Positions 25,497 to 35,088 of a stretch of 64,000 bases of DNA are shown here, in pieces. Below the pieces are notes generated by a model. It did no database searches. It was given only the letters and a program-made list of their open reading frames with translations, and was not told where the DNA came from. This stretch comes from Streptomyces sp. NRRL WC-3605 (GTDB taxonomy: Bacteria; Actinomycetota; Actinomycetes; Streptomycetales; Streptomycetaceae), in assembly GCF_001509795.1 (NCBI RefSeq), contig NZ_LLZN01000050.1:145322-209321 (forward strand). Direction: 5' to 3'. Position numbers and translations under genes: made by a program. How positions within the stretch are numbered: position 1 is the stretch's first letter; the number at the start of each line of letters is the position of its first letter.

Positions 25497-25514
25497 AGAA
25501 TAGAACACATGTTC
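25497..25514 (-). promoter_or_regulatory. LexA (SOS) box overlapping the radical SAM promoter
   Basis: GAAC-ACAT-GTTC at 25503-25514 is a perfect match to the GAAC-N4-GTTC core of the actinobacterial/Gram-positive LexA site. On the minus strand it directly abuts TATTCT (25497-25502 on the complement), a good -10 hexamer. Bound LexA would cover the -35/-10 spacer and block transcription of the gene starting at 25470. Confidence 0.78.
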
Positions 25515-25661
25515 CCTTGATCGTGCTACCCCTGGCCCGTCTCCGTTTCCGATCGCCTCGCGACCGGTTCCGTGAGCCGTTCGGCACCCCGATTTGGGCG
25601 GGGTGCCACCGGGGTGGTTGGCTTGCCCCAACCCCGAGAACTCAGGTCCTGGAGGAAGTCG

Positions 25662-26105
25662 ATGGCGCAGGTCGAGGCCACTACGGAGCGGGTCGTCGCG
25701 GCGGATGCGGAGAAGGTGTTCGACGCCCTCGCCGACTACACCGGCACCCGGAAGAAGCTGCTGCCCGAGCACTTCAGCGAGTACGAGGTGCGCGAGGGCG
25801 GCGACGGCGAGGGCACCCTCGTCCACTGGAAGCTCCAGGCCACCAGCAAACGCGTGCGCGACTGCCTCCTGGACGTCACCGAGCCCACCGACGGTGAGCT
25901 CGTCGAGAAGGACCGCAACTCCTCCATGGTCACCACCTGGCGGGTCACCCCGGCCGGCGAGGGCAGGTCCCGGGTCGTCGTCACCAGCACCTGGCAGGGC
26001 GCCGGCGGCATCGGCGGCTTCTTCGAGCGGACCTTCGCGCCCAAGGGTCTCGGCCGCATCTACGACGCGCTGCTCGCCAACCTCGCCGCCGAGGTGGAGA
26101 AGTAG
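25662..26105 (+). CDS. SRPBCC (START-like) family protein
   Basis: 147 aa, a single helix-grip domain: AQVEATTERVVAADAEKVFD at the start (strand and first helix), GTLVHWKLQATSKRVRDCLL strands, and FFERTFAPKGLGRIYDALLA, the long C-terminal helix over the ligand cavity. The family binds lipids or polyketides, or acts as cyclases or co-chaperones; no ligand can be named. ATG at 25662 is preceded by GGAGGAAG, which decides the start. It stands alone between divergent radical SAM and MFS genes. Confidence 0.85.
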   Translation: MAQVEATTERVVAADAEKVFDALADYTGTRKKLLPEHFSEYEVREGGDGEGTLVHWKLQATSKRVRDCLLDVTEPTDGELVEKDRNSSMVTTWRVTPAGEGRSRVVVTSTWQGAGGIGGFFERTFAPKGLGRIYDALLANLAAEVEK

Positions 26106-26139
26106 CACCCGGGTGCTCCAACCCGCCGGGGCCCGGCGG
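26104..26139 (+). terminator. Palindrome and hairpin after the SRPBCC gene
   Basis: The 14-base palindrome AGCACCCGGGTGCT overlaps the stop codon, and a 7-bp stem (ccgccgg / ccggcgg) with a 3-base loop follows at 26123-26139. They precede the MFS gene and probably end the SRPBCC transcript. Confidence 0.55.
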
Positions 26140-26268
26140 CCGTTGCCGTCCTCACCGGATCGAGTGGTTCTCATCCGCGACCGACCTGGTTCCGTAACTC
26201 GTCGCGCTTGCCCGTAGTTGTTCGCCTACGCGGACATGGTGCGGCAGTGCGACGAGGGGAGCGGGTAC

Positions 26269-28656
26269 GTGGGCGGGAGCACTCTGGTACAGGACGAACC
26301 GGTCGCCGCACCCCCGGACGCCCCGCCTCCCGCCCCCGGTGCCCCGGGCGAACTGCCCCCGCGCCGGGTGCGGTTGGTGTTCTTCGCCCTGATGCTCGCG
26401 CTGCTGCTGGCGGCGCTGGAGCAGATGATCGTCGCCACCGCCCTGCCGAAGATCGTCGGCGAGCTGCACGGCCTCGACCGGATGTCCTGGGCGATCACCG
26501 CCTACCTGCTCACCGCCACCGTCGGACTGCCGATCTACGGCAAGCTCGGCGACCTGTTCGGCCGCAAGGGCGTCTTCCAGTTCGCGATCGTCGTCTTCGT
26601 CGTGGGCTCCGCGCTCGCCGGCCGGGCCGGGACCATGGACCAGCTGATCGCCTACCGGGCCGTCCAGGGCGTCGGCGCCGGCGGACTCATGATCGGCGTC
26701 CAGGCGATCATCGCCGACATCGTGCCCGCCCGTGAGCGGGGCCGCTTCATGGGCCTGATCGGCGCCGCGTTCGGCCTCGCCTCGGTCGCCGGACCGCTGC
26801 TCGGCGGCTACTTCACCGACCACCTCTCCTGGCGCTGGTGCTTCTACATCAACGTCCCCTTCGGCCTGGTCACCCTCGCCGTCGTCGCCGTCGTGCTGAA
26901 GCTCCCCAAGCCCCGTCGCCGGGCTCGGCTCGACGTCCTCGGAGCCCTGCTGCTCGCCGCCGCCTCCACCTGCCTGGTCCTGCTGACCAGCTGGGGCGGC
27001 ACCGAGCACGCCTGGGACTCCCGCGTCATCCTCGGCCTCGCCGCCGGAGCGGCACTCGCCTCGGTCCTGTTCCTCGTCGCCGAGCGCTTCGCCGCCGAAC
27101 CCCTCATCCCGCTGCGGCTGTTCAGGGACTCCGTCTTCAACGTCACCGCCCTGGTGGGCCTCGTGATCGGCGTCGCGCTGTTCGGCGCCGCCAGCTATCT
27201 GCCGACGTTCCTGCAGATGGTCGACGGGGCCACCGCCACCGAGTCCGGGCTGCTCATGCTGCCCATGATGGGCGGCATCGTCGGCGCCTCCATCGTCTGC
27301 GGCCAGCTCATCAGCCGCACCGGGCGCTACCGGGTCTACCCCCTCCTCGGCAGCGCCCTCTCGGCGGTCGGCATGTTCCTGCTGTCCCGGCTGGAGACCG
27401 ACACGCCCCGGCTGCACTACAGCGTCTGGATGGCCGTGCTCGGCGCCGGCATCGGCATGGTGATGCCGGTCCTCGTCCTCGCCGTGCAGAACTCCGTGCG
27501 CCCGGCCGACCTCGGCACGGCCACCAGCGCCAACAACTACTTCCGGCAGATCGGCGGCAGCGTCGGCGCCGCCGTCTTCGGCACGCTCTTCGCCGGCCGG
27601 CTCACCGACGCCCTCACCGACCGGCTCCCCGCACGGGCGGGCGCGGACCTGCCCGACGCCGAGGCCATCACCCCGCAGCTCGTCCACACCCTGCCCCCGG
27701 CGCTGCGCGACGCCTACATCCAGGCGTACGCCGACGCCATGCCGAGGATCTTCCTGTACCTCGTCCCGGTGCTCGTGCTGGGCCTGCTCATCGCCTTCTT
27801 CCTCAAGGAGAAACCCCTGGTGACCCACAACGCCCCCACCGAGGAGACCAGCGCCGCCGCCCCGTCGGCCTCCGTCCCGCAGGCCCGCTCGCCGCACGGC
27901 GCGCCGCTCGCCGTCCGCGGCGCCGTCCAGCACGCCGACGGCACGGTCGTGCCCCGCGCCGCGCTGACCCTGATCGACGTCGCCGGACAGCAGGTCGGCC
28001 GCGCCACCAGCGCGGAGGACGGGCGGTTCGCCCTGGCCGCCCCCGGCCCCGGGGCGTACGTGATGATCGCCGCGGCCGGCGGGCACCAGCCGCAGGCCGT
28101 GTCCGTCACCGTCGGCGAGCGCCCCGTCGACCTCGACATCCTGCTCGGTGGCGCCGGGCGCCTCGCCGGACGCGTGCTCAGCCCCGACGGCACCCCCGTG
28201 GACGCCACCGTCACCCTCACCGACGTCCGCGGCGAGGTCGTCGCCACCACCCGCAGCGAACGCGAGGGCGGCTACGTCATCACCGAACTGATCGCCGGGG
28301 AGTACACCCTCGCCGCCAGTTCGACCGCGTTCCGGCCCGCCGCCGTCCCGGTCACCGTCAAGGCGGCCCGCGAGACCCGGCAGGACATCGAACTCGCGGG
28401 CGGCGCCGCCCTGCGCGGCACCGTCCGGGCCGGCGGCGGACGCCCCGTGGAGGACGCCCGCGTCACCCTCCTCGACGCGGCCGGGAACGTCGTCGACACC
28501 CTCACCACCGGACCCGACGGCACCTTCCGGTTCACCGACCTCCCGTCCGGCGAGTACACGGTCATCGCCGCCGGTTACCCGCCGGTCGCCACCGTGCTCC
28601 AGGTCGCCCGCGGCGGGCGCACGGAACGCGACCTCCAGCTCGGGCACGAGGACTGA
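26269..28656 (+). CDS. MFS drug/metabolite exporter (DHA2, 14-TM) with C-terminal carboxypeptidase-regulatory-like domains
   Basis: 795 aa. Residues of about 40-515 are a DHA2/EmrB-type exporter: [19 protein letters not shown] in the first membrane helix, [14 protein letters not shown] as motif A, and [18 protein letters not shown]. After the last helix ([14 protein letters not shown]) comes about 250 residues with three beta-sandwich units of about 80 aa, each opening [21 protein letters not shown] or [12 protein letters not shown] and ending in a GxY motif ([30 protein letters not shown]), as in CarboxypepD-reg/CnaB folds. Such a tail is unusual on an MFS protein. The GTG start has GAGGGGA 8 bases upstream. 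Confidence 0.88.
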   Translation: MGGSTLVQDEPVAAPPDAPPPAPGAPGELPPRRVRLVFFALMLALLLAALEQMIVATALPKIVGELHGLDRMSWAITAYLLTATVGLPIYGKLGDLFGRKGVFQFAIVVFVVGSALAGRAGTMDQLIAYRAVQGVGAGGLMIGVQAIIADIVPARERGRFMGLIGAAFGLASVAGPLLGGYFTDHLSWRWCFYINVPFGLVTLAVVAVVLKLPKPRRRARLDVLGALLLAAASTCLVLLTSWGGTEHAWDSRVILGLAAGAALASVLFLVAERFAAEPLIPLRLFRDSVFNVTALVGLVIGVALFGAASYLPTFLQMVDGATATESGLLMLPMMGGIVGASIVCGQLISRTGRYRVYPLLGSALSAVGMFLLSRLETDTPRLHYSVWMAVLGAGIGMVMPVLVLAVQNSVRPADLGTATSANNYFRQIGGSVGAAVFGTLFAGRLTDALTDRLPARAGADLPDAEAITPQLVHTLPPALRDAYIQAYADAMPRIFLYLVPVLVLGLLIAFFLKEKPLVTHNAPTEETSAAAPSASVPQARSPHGAPLAVRGAVQHADGTVVPRAALTLIDVAGQQVGRATSAEDGRFALAAPGPGAYVMIAAAGGHQPQAVSVTVGERPVDLDILLGGAGRLAGRVLSPDGTPVDATVTLTDVRGEVVATTRSEREGGYVITELIAGEYTLAASSTAFRPAAVPVTVKAARETRQDIELAGGAALRGTVRAGGGRPVEDARVTLLDAAGNVVDTLTTGPDGTFRFTDLPSGEYTVIAAGYPPVATVLQVARGGRTERDLQLGHED

Positions 28657-28840
28657 CCCGGCCGCCCGACCCGGCGCTGTCCTGCGGGAAAGGGGCGCGG
28701 CCGGATCTTTCCGCCCCCGCGCGCGCCGTTGTGAACCCGGTACATCAATTCCCCTATTGCCACACATCCCCGAGGCGGGGACCCGTACGGTGGTGGGGGC
28801 GCGCAGATCTTGCGGACCGTGGGGAGAGAGGGCCTGGGCC

Positions 28841-31276
28841 ATGGACCGTGGCACCGAAAGGGACGGCACGGCGACGGAGCACGCCGCGACCGGACGCATC
28901 CCGCTCGCCGTGGTGGTGGTCGACCGCGCGGGGCTCGTCTCCCACTGGAGCTCCGGCGCGCGGCGCCTCTTCGGCGCCACCAAGGAGGAGGCGATCGGGC
29001 ATCCCGCCGTCGATCTCCTGCCGGTGTCGGGAGCCCTGCCCGAGGACGACGACATCTCGCCGTACGGGCCGTACGGGCCCTACGACGACGCGGGGCACGA
29101 CCTGGAGACGTCCCTCGACGGACGGCTGTACTACCCGGCCGCCGGACGGGCCCGGCTGACCGTGCCCGAGCGGGACCGCGTCGACGTCCTGTGGTGGGCC
29201 TACCCGCTGGTCGGCCCCGGCCCCGAGCGGCTGCTCGTGCTCGGCGCCGACGTCGGCCGGCTCCAGCAGGAAGCGGCGGGCGAGGACCCCGGCTTCGACC
29301 GGGTGGCACCCGCCTTCGCCCTGCACACCGACTTCCCCGGCGCCGAGGAGCTCGCCTCGAAGCTCCCCGAGATCCTGCCCAGCATGAGCGTCGACGAGAG
29401 CGCCCGGATCGTCGGCCAGATCCTGGAACTCGGCTACCCCGTCCTGGAGTTCAGCCAGCACGACCGGGTCCCCGTCACCCCCGACTGGGGCGTGCCCCGA
29501 CGGGTCGAGCGCCGGGCCCGCCGGGAGCGGGCCGCCCGGGCCGCCGCCCATGGCTTACCGGCGCCGGCCGAGGACCCCGACGACGGTGAGGACCTGGAGT
29601 ACGCCGCCGTACGCGAGCGCCTGGAGTTCCTCAACGAGGTCAGCGGCCGCATCGGCACCTCCCTCGACCTCGCGCGGACCATCGTCGAGGTCAGCAAGGC
29701 CGTCGTGCCCCGGTTCACCGACGTCGCCGGCACCTATCTGCGCGAACAGGTCGTCGCCGGCGAGGGATTCCCCGACGGGGCGCCGGACACCACCACGCTG
29801 TGGCACCGGGTCGCCCTCGAGCACACCGACGAACCCGGCCGCTGGGACGACGTCGTACCCGTCGGCGAGGCCATGCCCTTTCCGGCCCACACCCCGTTCT
29901 TCCAGTGCATGACGACCGGCGAGCCCGTGCTCGTCCCCCGGACCACCCCCGAGATGGGCCACGCCATCGCGTCCCAGTTCGAGAAGCGGGACATCCGCCC
30001 GCTGATCACCGGCCGCTCGATGCTCGTCGTCCCGCTCAAGGCCCGCAACGTCGTCCTCGGCTTCATGATCCTGCTGCGCCACCCCGAGCGCGCCGAGTTC
30101 AACGACATGGACCGCGTCACCGGCGCCGAACTCGCCGCGAGAGCGGGCCTCGTGCTCGACAACGCCCGCATGTACACCTACCAGGAGAGCGTCGCCGAGA
30201 CCCTCCAGGACAGCATGCTTCCGCAGATCCCCCGGCGCATGGCGGGCTGCGACATCACCACCCGGTACCTGCCGGGCACGCTCCTCGGACGGGTTGGCGG
30301 CGACTGGTTCGACTCGGTCAAGCTGCCCGGCGCCCGGACCGCCCTCGTCGTCGGCGACGTGATGGGCCACGGCCTCAACTCGGCCGCCATGATGGGGCAG
30401 TTGCGCACGGCCGTACAGACCATGGCCGCCCTCGACCTGCCGCCCGCACAACTGCTGCGCAACCTCGACGACCTCGCCCAGCGCCTCGGCGACAACTACC
30501 TCGCGACCTGCCTGTACGTCGTCTACGACCCCCTCGCGGGCGAGCTGCGCCTCGCCAACGCGGGACACATCCCGCCCGTCCTGGTCCGCGCCGACAGCGG
30601 GCACGGCGACCTGCTCGACCTGCCCACGGGCGCGCCGATCGGCGTCGGCGGCGTGCCCTTCGAGGAGGTCCGCGTCCGCGTCGAGCCCGGCGACCGGATC
30701 GTCATGTGCACCGACGGCCTGGTCGAGCTGCGCGGCGAAGACATCGGTGTCAGACTCGCCGTCCTGTGCGCGTCCGCCGCCCACCCGGCCGCGTCCATGG
30801 ACGAGGCGTGCGACACGATCATCCGCGCCCTCAACCCCCGCGACGGCCGCAAGGACGACGTCGCCCTGCTCATGGCCCGCCTCAACGGCATCGCCCCCAC
30901 CGACGTCGCCGTGCACCGCCTCGCCCTCGACCCGGCCGAGACGGGCCGCGCCCGCTCCCTGGTCCGCGAGCGGCTGCGCGCCTGGGGCCTGACCCGGCTG
31001 GCCGGCACCGCCGAACTCATGGTGAGCGAGCTGGTCACCAACGCCCTACGGCACTCCCGCGACCGCCCCGTGGAACTGCGGCTCGTCCGCGGCGAGACGC
31101 TGCTGTGCGAGGTGGACGACGACGGCCACGAGCTGCCGACCCTGCTGGACACCGCCCCCGAGGACGACGCCGGACGGGGGCTGCGCGTCGTGAGCGCGCT
31201 CGCCCGCGCCTGGGGAGCGAGTCGTACGGGCACCGGCAAGACCGTCTGGTTCGAACTGACGCTCCCCGGCCGCTGA
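28841..31276 (+). CDS. PAS-GAF-SpoIIE phosphatase with C-terminal HATPase (anti-sigma-type) domain
   Basis: 811 aa. Order: PAS-like sensor (about 18-145), linker, GAF domain (260-445), PP2C-type SpoIIE phosphatase (455-685; metal residues in GGDWFD 486-491, DVMGHG 506-511, TDGLVE from 624, KDD 671-673), then a GHKL ATPase of the RsbW type (about 695-810; SELVTNALRHS, GRGLRVVSAL). It should dephosphorylate an anti-anti-sigma factor and could also act as the kinase, controlling a stress or developmental sigma factor in response to a signal bound by PAS/GAF. Leu239 is a TTA codon (29555-29557), so expression should depend on bldA. ATG follows GGGGAGAGAGGG. Confidence 0.92.
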   Translation: MDRGTERDGTATEHAATGRIPLAVVVVDRAGLVSHWSSGARRLFGATKEEAIGHPAVDLLPVSGALPEDDDISPYGPYGPYDDAGHDLETSLDGRLYYPAAGRARLTVPERDRVDVLWWAYPLVGPGPERLLVLGADVGRLQQEAAGEDPGFDRVAPAFALHTDFPGAEELASKLPEILPSMSVDESARIVGQILELGYPVLEFSQHDRVPVTPDWGVPRRVERRARRERAARAAAHGLPAPAEDPDDGEDLEYAAVRERLEFLNEVSGRIGTSLDLARTIVEVSKAVVPRFTDVAGTYLREQVVAGEGFPDGAPDTTTLWHRVALEHTDEPGRWDDVVPVGEAMPFPAHTPFFQCMTTGEPVLVPRTTPEMGHAIASQFEKRDIRPLITGRSMLVVPLKARNVVLGFMILLRHPERAEFNDMDRVTGAELAARAGLVLDNARMYTYQESVAETLQDSMLPQIPRRMAGCDITTRYLPGTLLGRVGGDWFDSVKLPGARTALVVGDVMGHGLNSAAMMGQLRTAVQTMAALDLPPAQLLRNLDDLAQRLGDNYLATCLYVVYDPLAGELRLANAGHIPPVLVRADSGHGDLLDLPTGAPIGVGGVPFEEVRVRVEPGDRIVMCTDGLVELRGEDIGVRLAVLCASAAHPAASMDEACDTIIRALNPRDGRKDDVALLMARLNGIAPTDVAVHRLALDPAETGRARSLVRERLRAWGLTRLAGTAELMVSELVTNALRHSRDRPVELRLVRGETLLCEVDDDGHELPTLLDTAPEDDAGRGLRVVSALARAWGASRTGTGKTVWFELTLPGR

Positions 31277-31407
31277 ACGTCGGCGGAGGTTCCGGACGAG
31301 ACGCGTGAAGGTACGCGCCGGGCGCTTGTCGGACCCGGCCCGGCCGCGATAGACCGGATCCGCCCGTCACTCGGCGGTCGCCGGTCGCACCCCAGGGGGA
31401 GTCGGTC

Positions 31408-32130
31408 ATGAGCGTGACGAGTCGGTACCGGGACGCCTGGGAGGGCTTCTGGCGCGAGGCTCCCGGGGAGCCGGGCGCCGTGTTCTGGGACGCGGAGCCG
31501 GCGCTGACCGCCGGCCGCCATCTGCCCCTGCTGGAGCCGCACCTGACCGATCCGGGCCTGGTGATGATCGACCTGGGCTGCGGCAACGGCACCCAGACCC
31601 GCTTCCTCGCCGACCGCTTCCCGCGCGTGATCGGCGCCGACCTGTCCGCCGCGGCCCTCGACCACGCCCGCCGGGCCGACCCGGCCGGGCAGGCGGCCTA
31701 CCGGCTGCTCGACGTCGTGGACAAGGCGGAGGTCCAGACGCTGCACAGCGAACTCGGCGACGCCAACCTCTATGTGCGCGGCGTCCTGCACCAGGGCGAC
31801 CCGGGCGACCGGCAGGCGATGGCGGACGGGCTGGCCACCCTGGCCGGCGAGCGCGGCCGGGTCCTGCTCGTCGAACCCTCCGAGGCCGCCAAGCGCGTCC
31901 TCATGGGACTGGCGCGGGGCCCCGCCGGGCCGCCGCCCAAGCTGGCCCCGGTCCTGCGGCACGGCATCGCCCCGGGCGAGGTGAGCGACGACGCGCTGAC
32001 CGGGTATCTGCGGTCGGCCGGACTCGACGTGCTCGCGAGCGGCACGCTGCCGCTGGCCACCACCGAGCACGGCCCCGACGGCACCCGCGTCGAACTGCCG
32101 TCGACGTGGATCGTGGCGGGCCGCCCCTGA
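31408..32130 (+). CDS. Class I SAM-dependent methyltransferase
   Basis: 240 aa. The SAM motif MIDLGCGNGTQTRFLAD (about 52-68) is followed by the acidic second strand (VIGADLSAAALDHAR) and a conserved LYVRGVLHQGD block. The substrate is unknown. AGGGGGAG lies 6 bases before the ATG. The gene ends 31 bases from a convergent universal stress protein gene. Similar small-molecule methyltransferases are common orphan genes in Streptomyces. Confidence 0.85.
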   Translation: MSVTSRYRDAWEGFWREAPGEPGAVFWDAEPALTAGRHLPLLEPHLTDPGLVMIDLGCGNGTQTRFLADRFPRVIGADLSAAALDHARRADPAGQAAYRLLDVVDKAEVQTLHSELGDANLYVRGVLHQGDPGDRQAMADGLATLAGERGRVLLVEPSEAAKRVLMGLARGPAGPPPKLAPVLRHGIAPGEVSDDALTGYLRSAGLDVLASGTLPLATTEHGPDGTRVELPSTWIVAGRP

Positions 32131-32161
32131 CGCCCCGGGGCGGGGGGGCGGGGAGCTGGGC

Positions 32162-32578
32162 CTACGCCTCCGTCGGCACGCAGAGCACCGGGATGTGCGA
32201 CAGGTGCAGCAGCTTGTGCGGGGTGGAGCCCAGCAGGGCGCCCCGCAGCGGGCTCTCGCCCCAGCTGCCCACGACGACGCAGCGCGCCGCGTGCCGGGAC
32301 GCGGCGTCGAGCAGCGCCTCCGCCGGTTTCTGGTCGATGACCTCCACGGTCGTCGCCACCCCCGCCTTCTCGGCGACGGCGACCGCGTGCTCCAGGGCGG
32401 TCCGGCCGGTCTCCCGCAGCGCGTCCCGGTGGGCGGCGTACTCCTCACCGAGCGCGCCCGGCGCCGCCGCCCCGTAGACCAGCACGAGGGTGTCGTCGAA
32501 CGCGGCCGCCACCTCGACGGCGACGGAGAGCGCGCGGACCGCGCCCTGGGAGTCGTCGTAGCCGCACACCACGGGCAT
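32162..32578 (-). CDS. Universal stress protein (UspA family, ATP-binding type)
   Basis: 138 aa, a single Usp domain. VVCGYDDSQGAVRALSVAVE is the first strand and helix; the ATP motif G-x2-G-x9-G-S/T is complete (GSWGESPLRGALLGST), so it should bind ATP. The start is one base after the stop of the upstream permease gene, so the two are translationally coupled: this suggests the stress protein modulates the transporter, as in other permease-Usp pairs. Confidence 0.92.
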   Translation of the reverse strand: MPVVCGYDDSQGAVRALSVAVEVAAAFDDTLVLVYGAAAPGALGEEYAAHRDALRETGRTALEHAVAVAEKAGVATTVEVIDQKPAEALLDAASRHAARCVVVGSWGESPLRGALLGSTPHKLLHLSHIPVLCVPTEA

Positions 32579-32579
32579 G

Positions 32580-34073
32580 TCAGGACTCCTTGCCGTGCAC
32601 GAGGTCGGGGTCGGCCACGTCGGGGCGCTCCGCCCAGAAGGCCGGTGCCATCAGCCGCCACACCACCATGAGGATCACGCCCGCGAGGGTGATGCCGATA
32701 CCGATCACCAGCGGCGGCCCGAGCCCGAACCACGAGACACCGCTGTAGGAGTTGGCGGGGTCGGACATGTCGGCGACCGACTCGACGAGCAGCCACGCCA
32801 GCAGCCCGGCGCCCACCACCGGGCCGAGGCCGATCAGCACGAGGTTGCGGACGCTCTCGGTGAGGTGACGCCGGTAGTACACGGCGCACGCGAGGCCGGT
32901 GAGCGCGTAGTAGAAGGCGATCAGCAGGGACAGCGCGGTGAGCGAGTCGAACAGGGCGTTCTCACTGATCTGGCGGACCACCAGGTACCAGCCGATGGCG
33001 ATGCCCGCCACCCACCACGTGCTCACGTCCGGCGTGCGGAACCGGTGGTGGATGTGCCCGAAGTGGGCCGGCAGGGCGTGCCGGCGGGCCATGGACAGCG
33101 CGGTGCGCGAGGCCGGGATGATCGTCGTCTGCGTGGACGCCAGACCGGACGTCGACACCGCCAGCAGCACCACCCAGTCCCAGCCGCCCATCACCTTGCC
33201 CGCGAGGAGGGCGAAGATGAACTCCTCCTCGTCGGCGTTCTCCGACAGGAACGCCGGACCGGCGTAGGCCACGACCGCGATGGCCACCGCCACATACGTG
33301 ATCAGCAGGATGACCGTCGACCACACGGCCGCCTCACCGGGGGCGGTCGCGGAGTTCTCGGTCTCCTCGGTGAGGTTCACCGCGGACTCCCAGCCCCAGT
33401 AGATGAACACGCCCAGCAGCAGCCCCGCCGTCAGCGGTGCGCCGCCCGCGCCGAACGGGTCCAGCCAGCTGAACTCCGGTTTCACGGCGTCGAGATCCCC
33501 GGTGCCGGCGTAGACCCGGTAGAGCGCCACCACGGCGAACGCGAGGAGACAGGCGACCTGGGCGAGGATCAGCGCGTTCTGCACCCGGGCCGACACCTCG
33601 GTGCCGATGACGCACACCGCCGTCATCACCAGGATGAGCAGCACGGTCAGGATCTGCCGCACCCACTCGTTGTCGGCCCAGCTGTCCAGCCCGAAGGCCA
33701 GCAGCGCGAACGTCACCGCCACGTCCGCCAGCGAGCCGACGACCAGGACACCGGTCATGGTGATGGCCCAGCCGCCGAGCCAGCCCGCCCACGGACCCAT
33801 CGCGCGGGTCACCCAGGAGAAGGTCGTGCCGCAGTCCTGGTCGACCTTGTTGAGGTAGTAGAACGCCGACGCGATCAGCAGCATCGGCACGAACGCCGCC
33901 AGCATCACGCCGGGCGCGTACACCCCCACCAGCGCCACGATCGGGCCGATCACCGCGGCCAGCGAGTACGCGGGCGAGGTGGCGTTGAGCCCGATGACGA
34001 GCGCGTCGAGGAACCCGATCGCGTCGGGCTTCAACGAGTCCGGCTGGGAGGTGCCCGTACTGGCTTCGGCCAT
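32580..34073 (-). CDS. APC-family amino-acid permease
   Basis: 497 aa with about 12 hydrophobic helices. The N-terminal GLNATSPAYSLAAVIGPIVA matches the substrate-binding first helix of the APC superfamily, and YYLNKVDQDCGTTFSWVTRA the second. It probably imports an amino acid or related amine by proton exchange. The ATG is 182 bases from the divergent dppA-like peptidase operon, so a shared regulatory region and a common role in peptide-derived amino-acid use are plausible. Confidence 0.88.
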   Translation of the reverse strand: MAEASTGTSQPDSLKPDAIGFLDALVIGLNATSPAYSLAAVIGPIVALVGVYAPGVMLAAFVPMLLIASAFYYLNKVDQDCGTTFSWVTRAMGPWAGWLGGWAITMTGVLVVGSLADVAVTFALLAFGLDSWADNEWVRQILTVLLILVMTAVCVIGTEVSARVQNALILAQVACLLAFAVVALYRVYAGTGDLDAVKPEFSWLDPFGAGGAPLTAGLLLGVFIYWGWESAVNLTEETENSATAPGEAAVWSTVILLITYVAVAIAVVAYAGPAFLSENADEEEFIFALLAGKVMGGWDWVVLLAVSTSGLASTQTTIIPASRTALSMARRHALPAHFGHIHHRFRTPDVSTWWVAGIAIGWYLVVRQISENALFDSLTALSLLIAFYYALTGLACAVYYRRHLTESVRNLVLIGLGPVVGAGLLAWLLVESVADMSDPANSYSGVSWFGLGPPLVIGIGITLAGVILMVVWRLMAPAFWAERPDVADPDLVHGKES

Positions 34074-34254
34074 GCTGCCTCACTTCGATCGTGACTGACC
34101 TCATGAAACAGGGAACGGCCCGGCCCTCCCGGTCTTTGCAGCCCCCGCGCGCGATGTCTCACCCGTGTGCCCAGCCGCCGCTCGCGCCGGGGGTGCGCGG
34201 GGCCGTGGGACCGGTCGTGGCGGGTTCTGACGGGGGCGCGTAACGTGGCGCCCC

Positions 34255-35088
34255 ATGAAGATCCTCATCAGCGCCGACATGGAGGGCGCGACCGGCGTGA
34301 CCTGGCCGGGGGACGTTCTGCCGGGGACACCGCAGTGGGAGCGGTGCCGGGGGATGTTCACCTCGGACGTGGACGCGGCCGTACGCGGCTTCTTCGACGG
34401 CGGTGCCGACTCCGTCCTCGTCAACGAGGCCCACTGGAGCATGCGCAACCTGCTGCTCGAACGGCTCGACGAACGGGCCGAGATGCTGACCGGACGGCAC
34501 AAGGCGCTGTCGATGGTGGAGGGCGTCCAGCACGGGGACGTCGACGGCATCGCGTTCATCGGCTACCACACCGGCGCCGGCATGGAGGGCGTCCTCGCCC
34601 ACACCTACCTCGCCAACCAGATCACCGGCGTCTGGCTGAACGACGTCCGGGCCAGCGAGGGTCTGCTGAACGCGCACGTCGTCGCCGAGTACGGCGTCCC
34701 CGTCGTCCTCGTCACCGGCGACGACCTCGCCTGCGAGGACGCCCTCGGCTACGCCCCCGAGGCGCTGAAGGTCGCCGTCAAGGACCACGTCTCCCGGTAC
34801 GCGGCCGTGTGCCGCACCCCCGCCAGGACCGCCGCCGACATCCGCGCGGCGGCCAAGGACGCCGCCGCCCTCGCGGTCCGCGGGGAGCCCGTGCAGGCCG
34901 GGCCGTACACGGTGGCCGTCGAGTTCGACGCCGAGCACCTGGCGATGGCGGCCACCGTCGTCCCCGGCGTCGCACGGATCGGGGAGCGCAAGGTGGCGTA
35001 CACCAGCGAGCGCATGTACGAGGCGATCCGGACCTTCAAGGCGGTCACCACGATCGTCTCGGCCGCGGTGGAGGAGCAGTATGGCTGA
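34255..35088 (+). CDS. M55-family D-aminopeptidase (DppA type)
   Basis: 277 aa. DMEGATG at 8-14 supplies Asp8 and Glu10; His60, His105 and Glu135 complete the zinc site known from B. subtilis DppA, and His116 fits the catalytic histidine. The enzyme releases N-terminal D-amino acids from peptides such as D-Ala-D-Ala. First gene of a plus-strand set of four peptidases; its last 8 bases overlap the M20 gene. TAACGT at 34241-34246, 8 bases before the ATG, suggests a leaderless transcript. Confidence 0.92.
   Translation: MKILISADMEGATGVTWPGDVLPGTPQWERCRGMFTSDVDAAVRGFFDGGADSVLVNEAHWSMRNLLLERLDERAEMLTGRHKALSMVEGVQHGDVDGIAFIGYHTGAGMEGVLAHTYLANQITGVWLNDVRASEGLLNAHVVAEYGVPVVLVTGDDLACEDALGYAPEALKVAVKDHVSRYAAVCRTPARTAADIRAAAKDAAALAVRGEPVQAGPYTVAVEFDAEHLAMAATVVPGVARIGERKVAYTSERMYEAIRTFKAVTTIVSAAVEEQYG

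Noticed and set aside
26263..26268. GGGTAC as a SigB-type promoter for the MFS gene
   Set aside because: No GNNT is found 14-16 bases upstream, and the site is too close to the GTG start.
26152..29055. 967-codon open frame on the minus strand
   Set aside because: It is antisense to the MFS exporter, which has clear domains. The composition is repetitive Gly/Asp/Glu, typical of a shadow frame.
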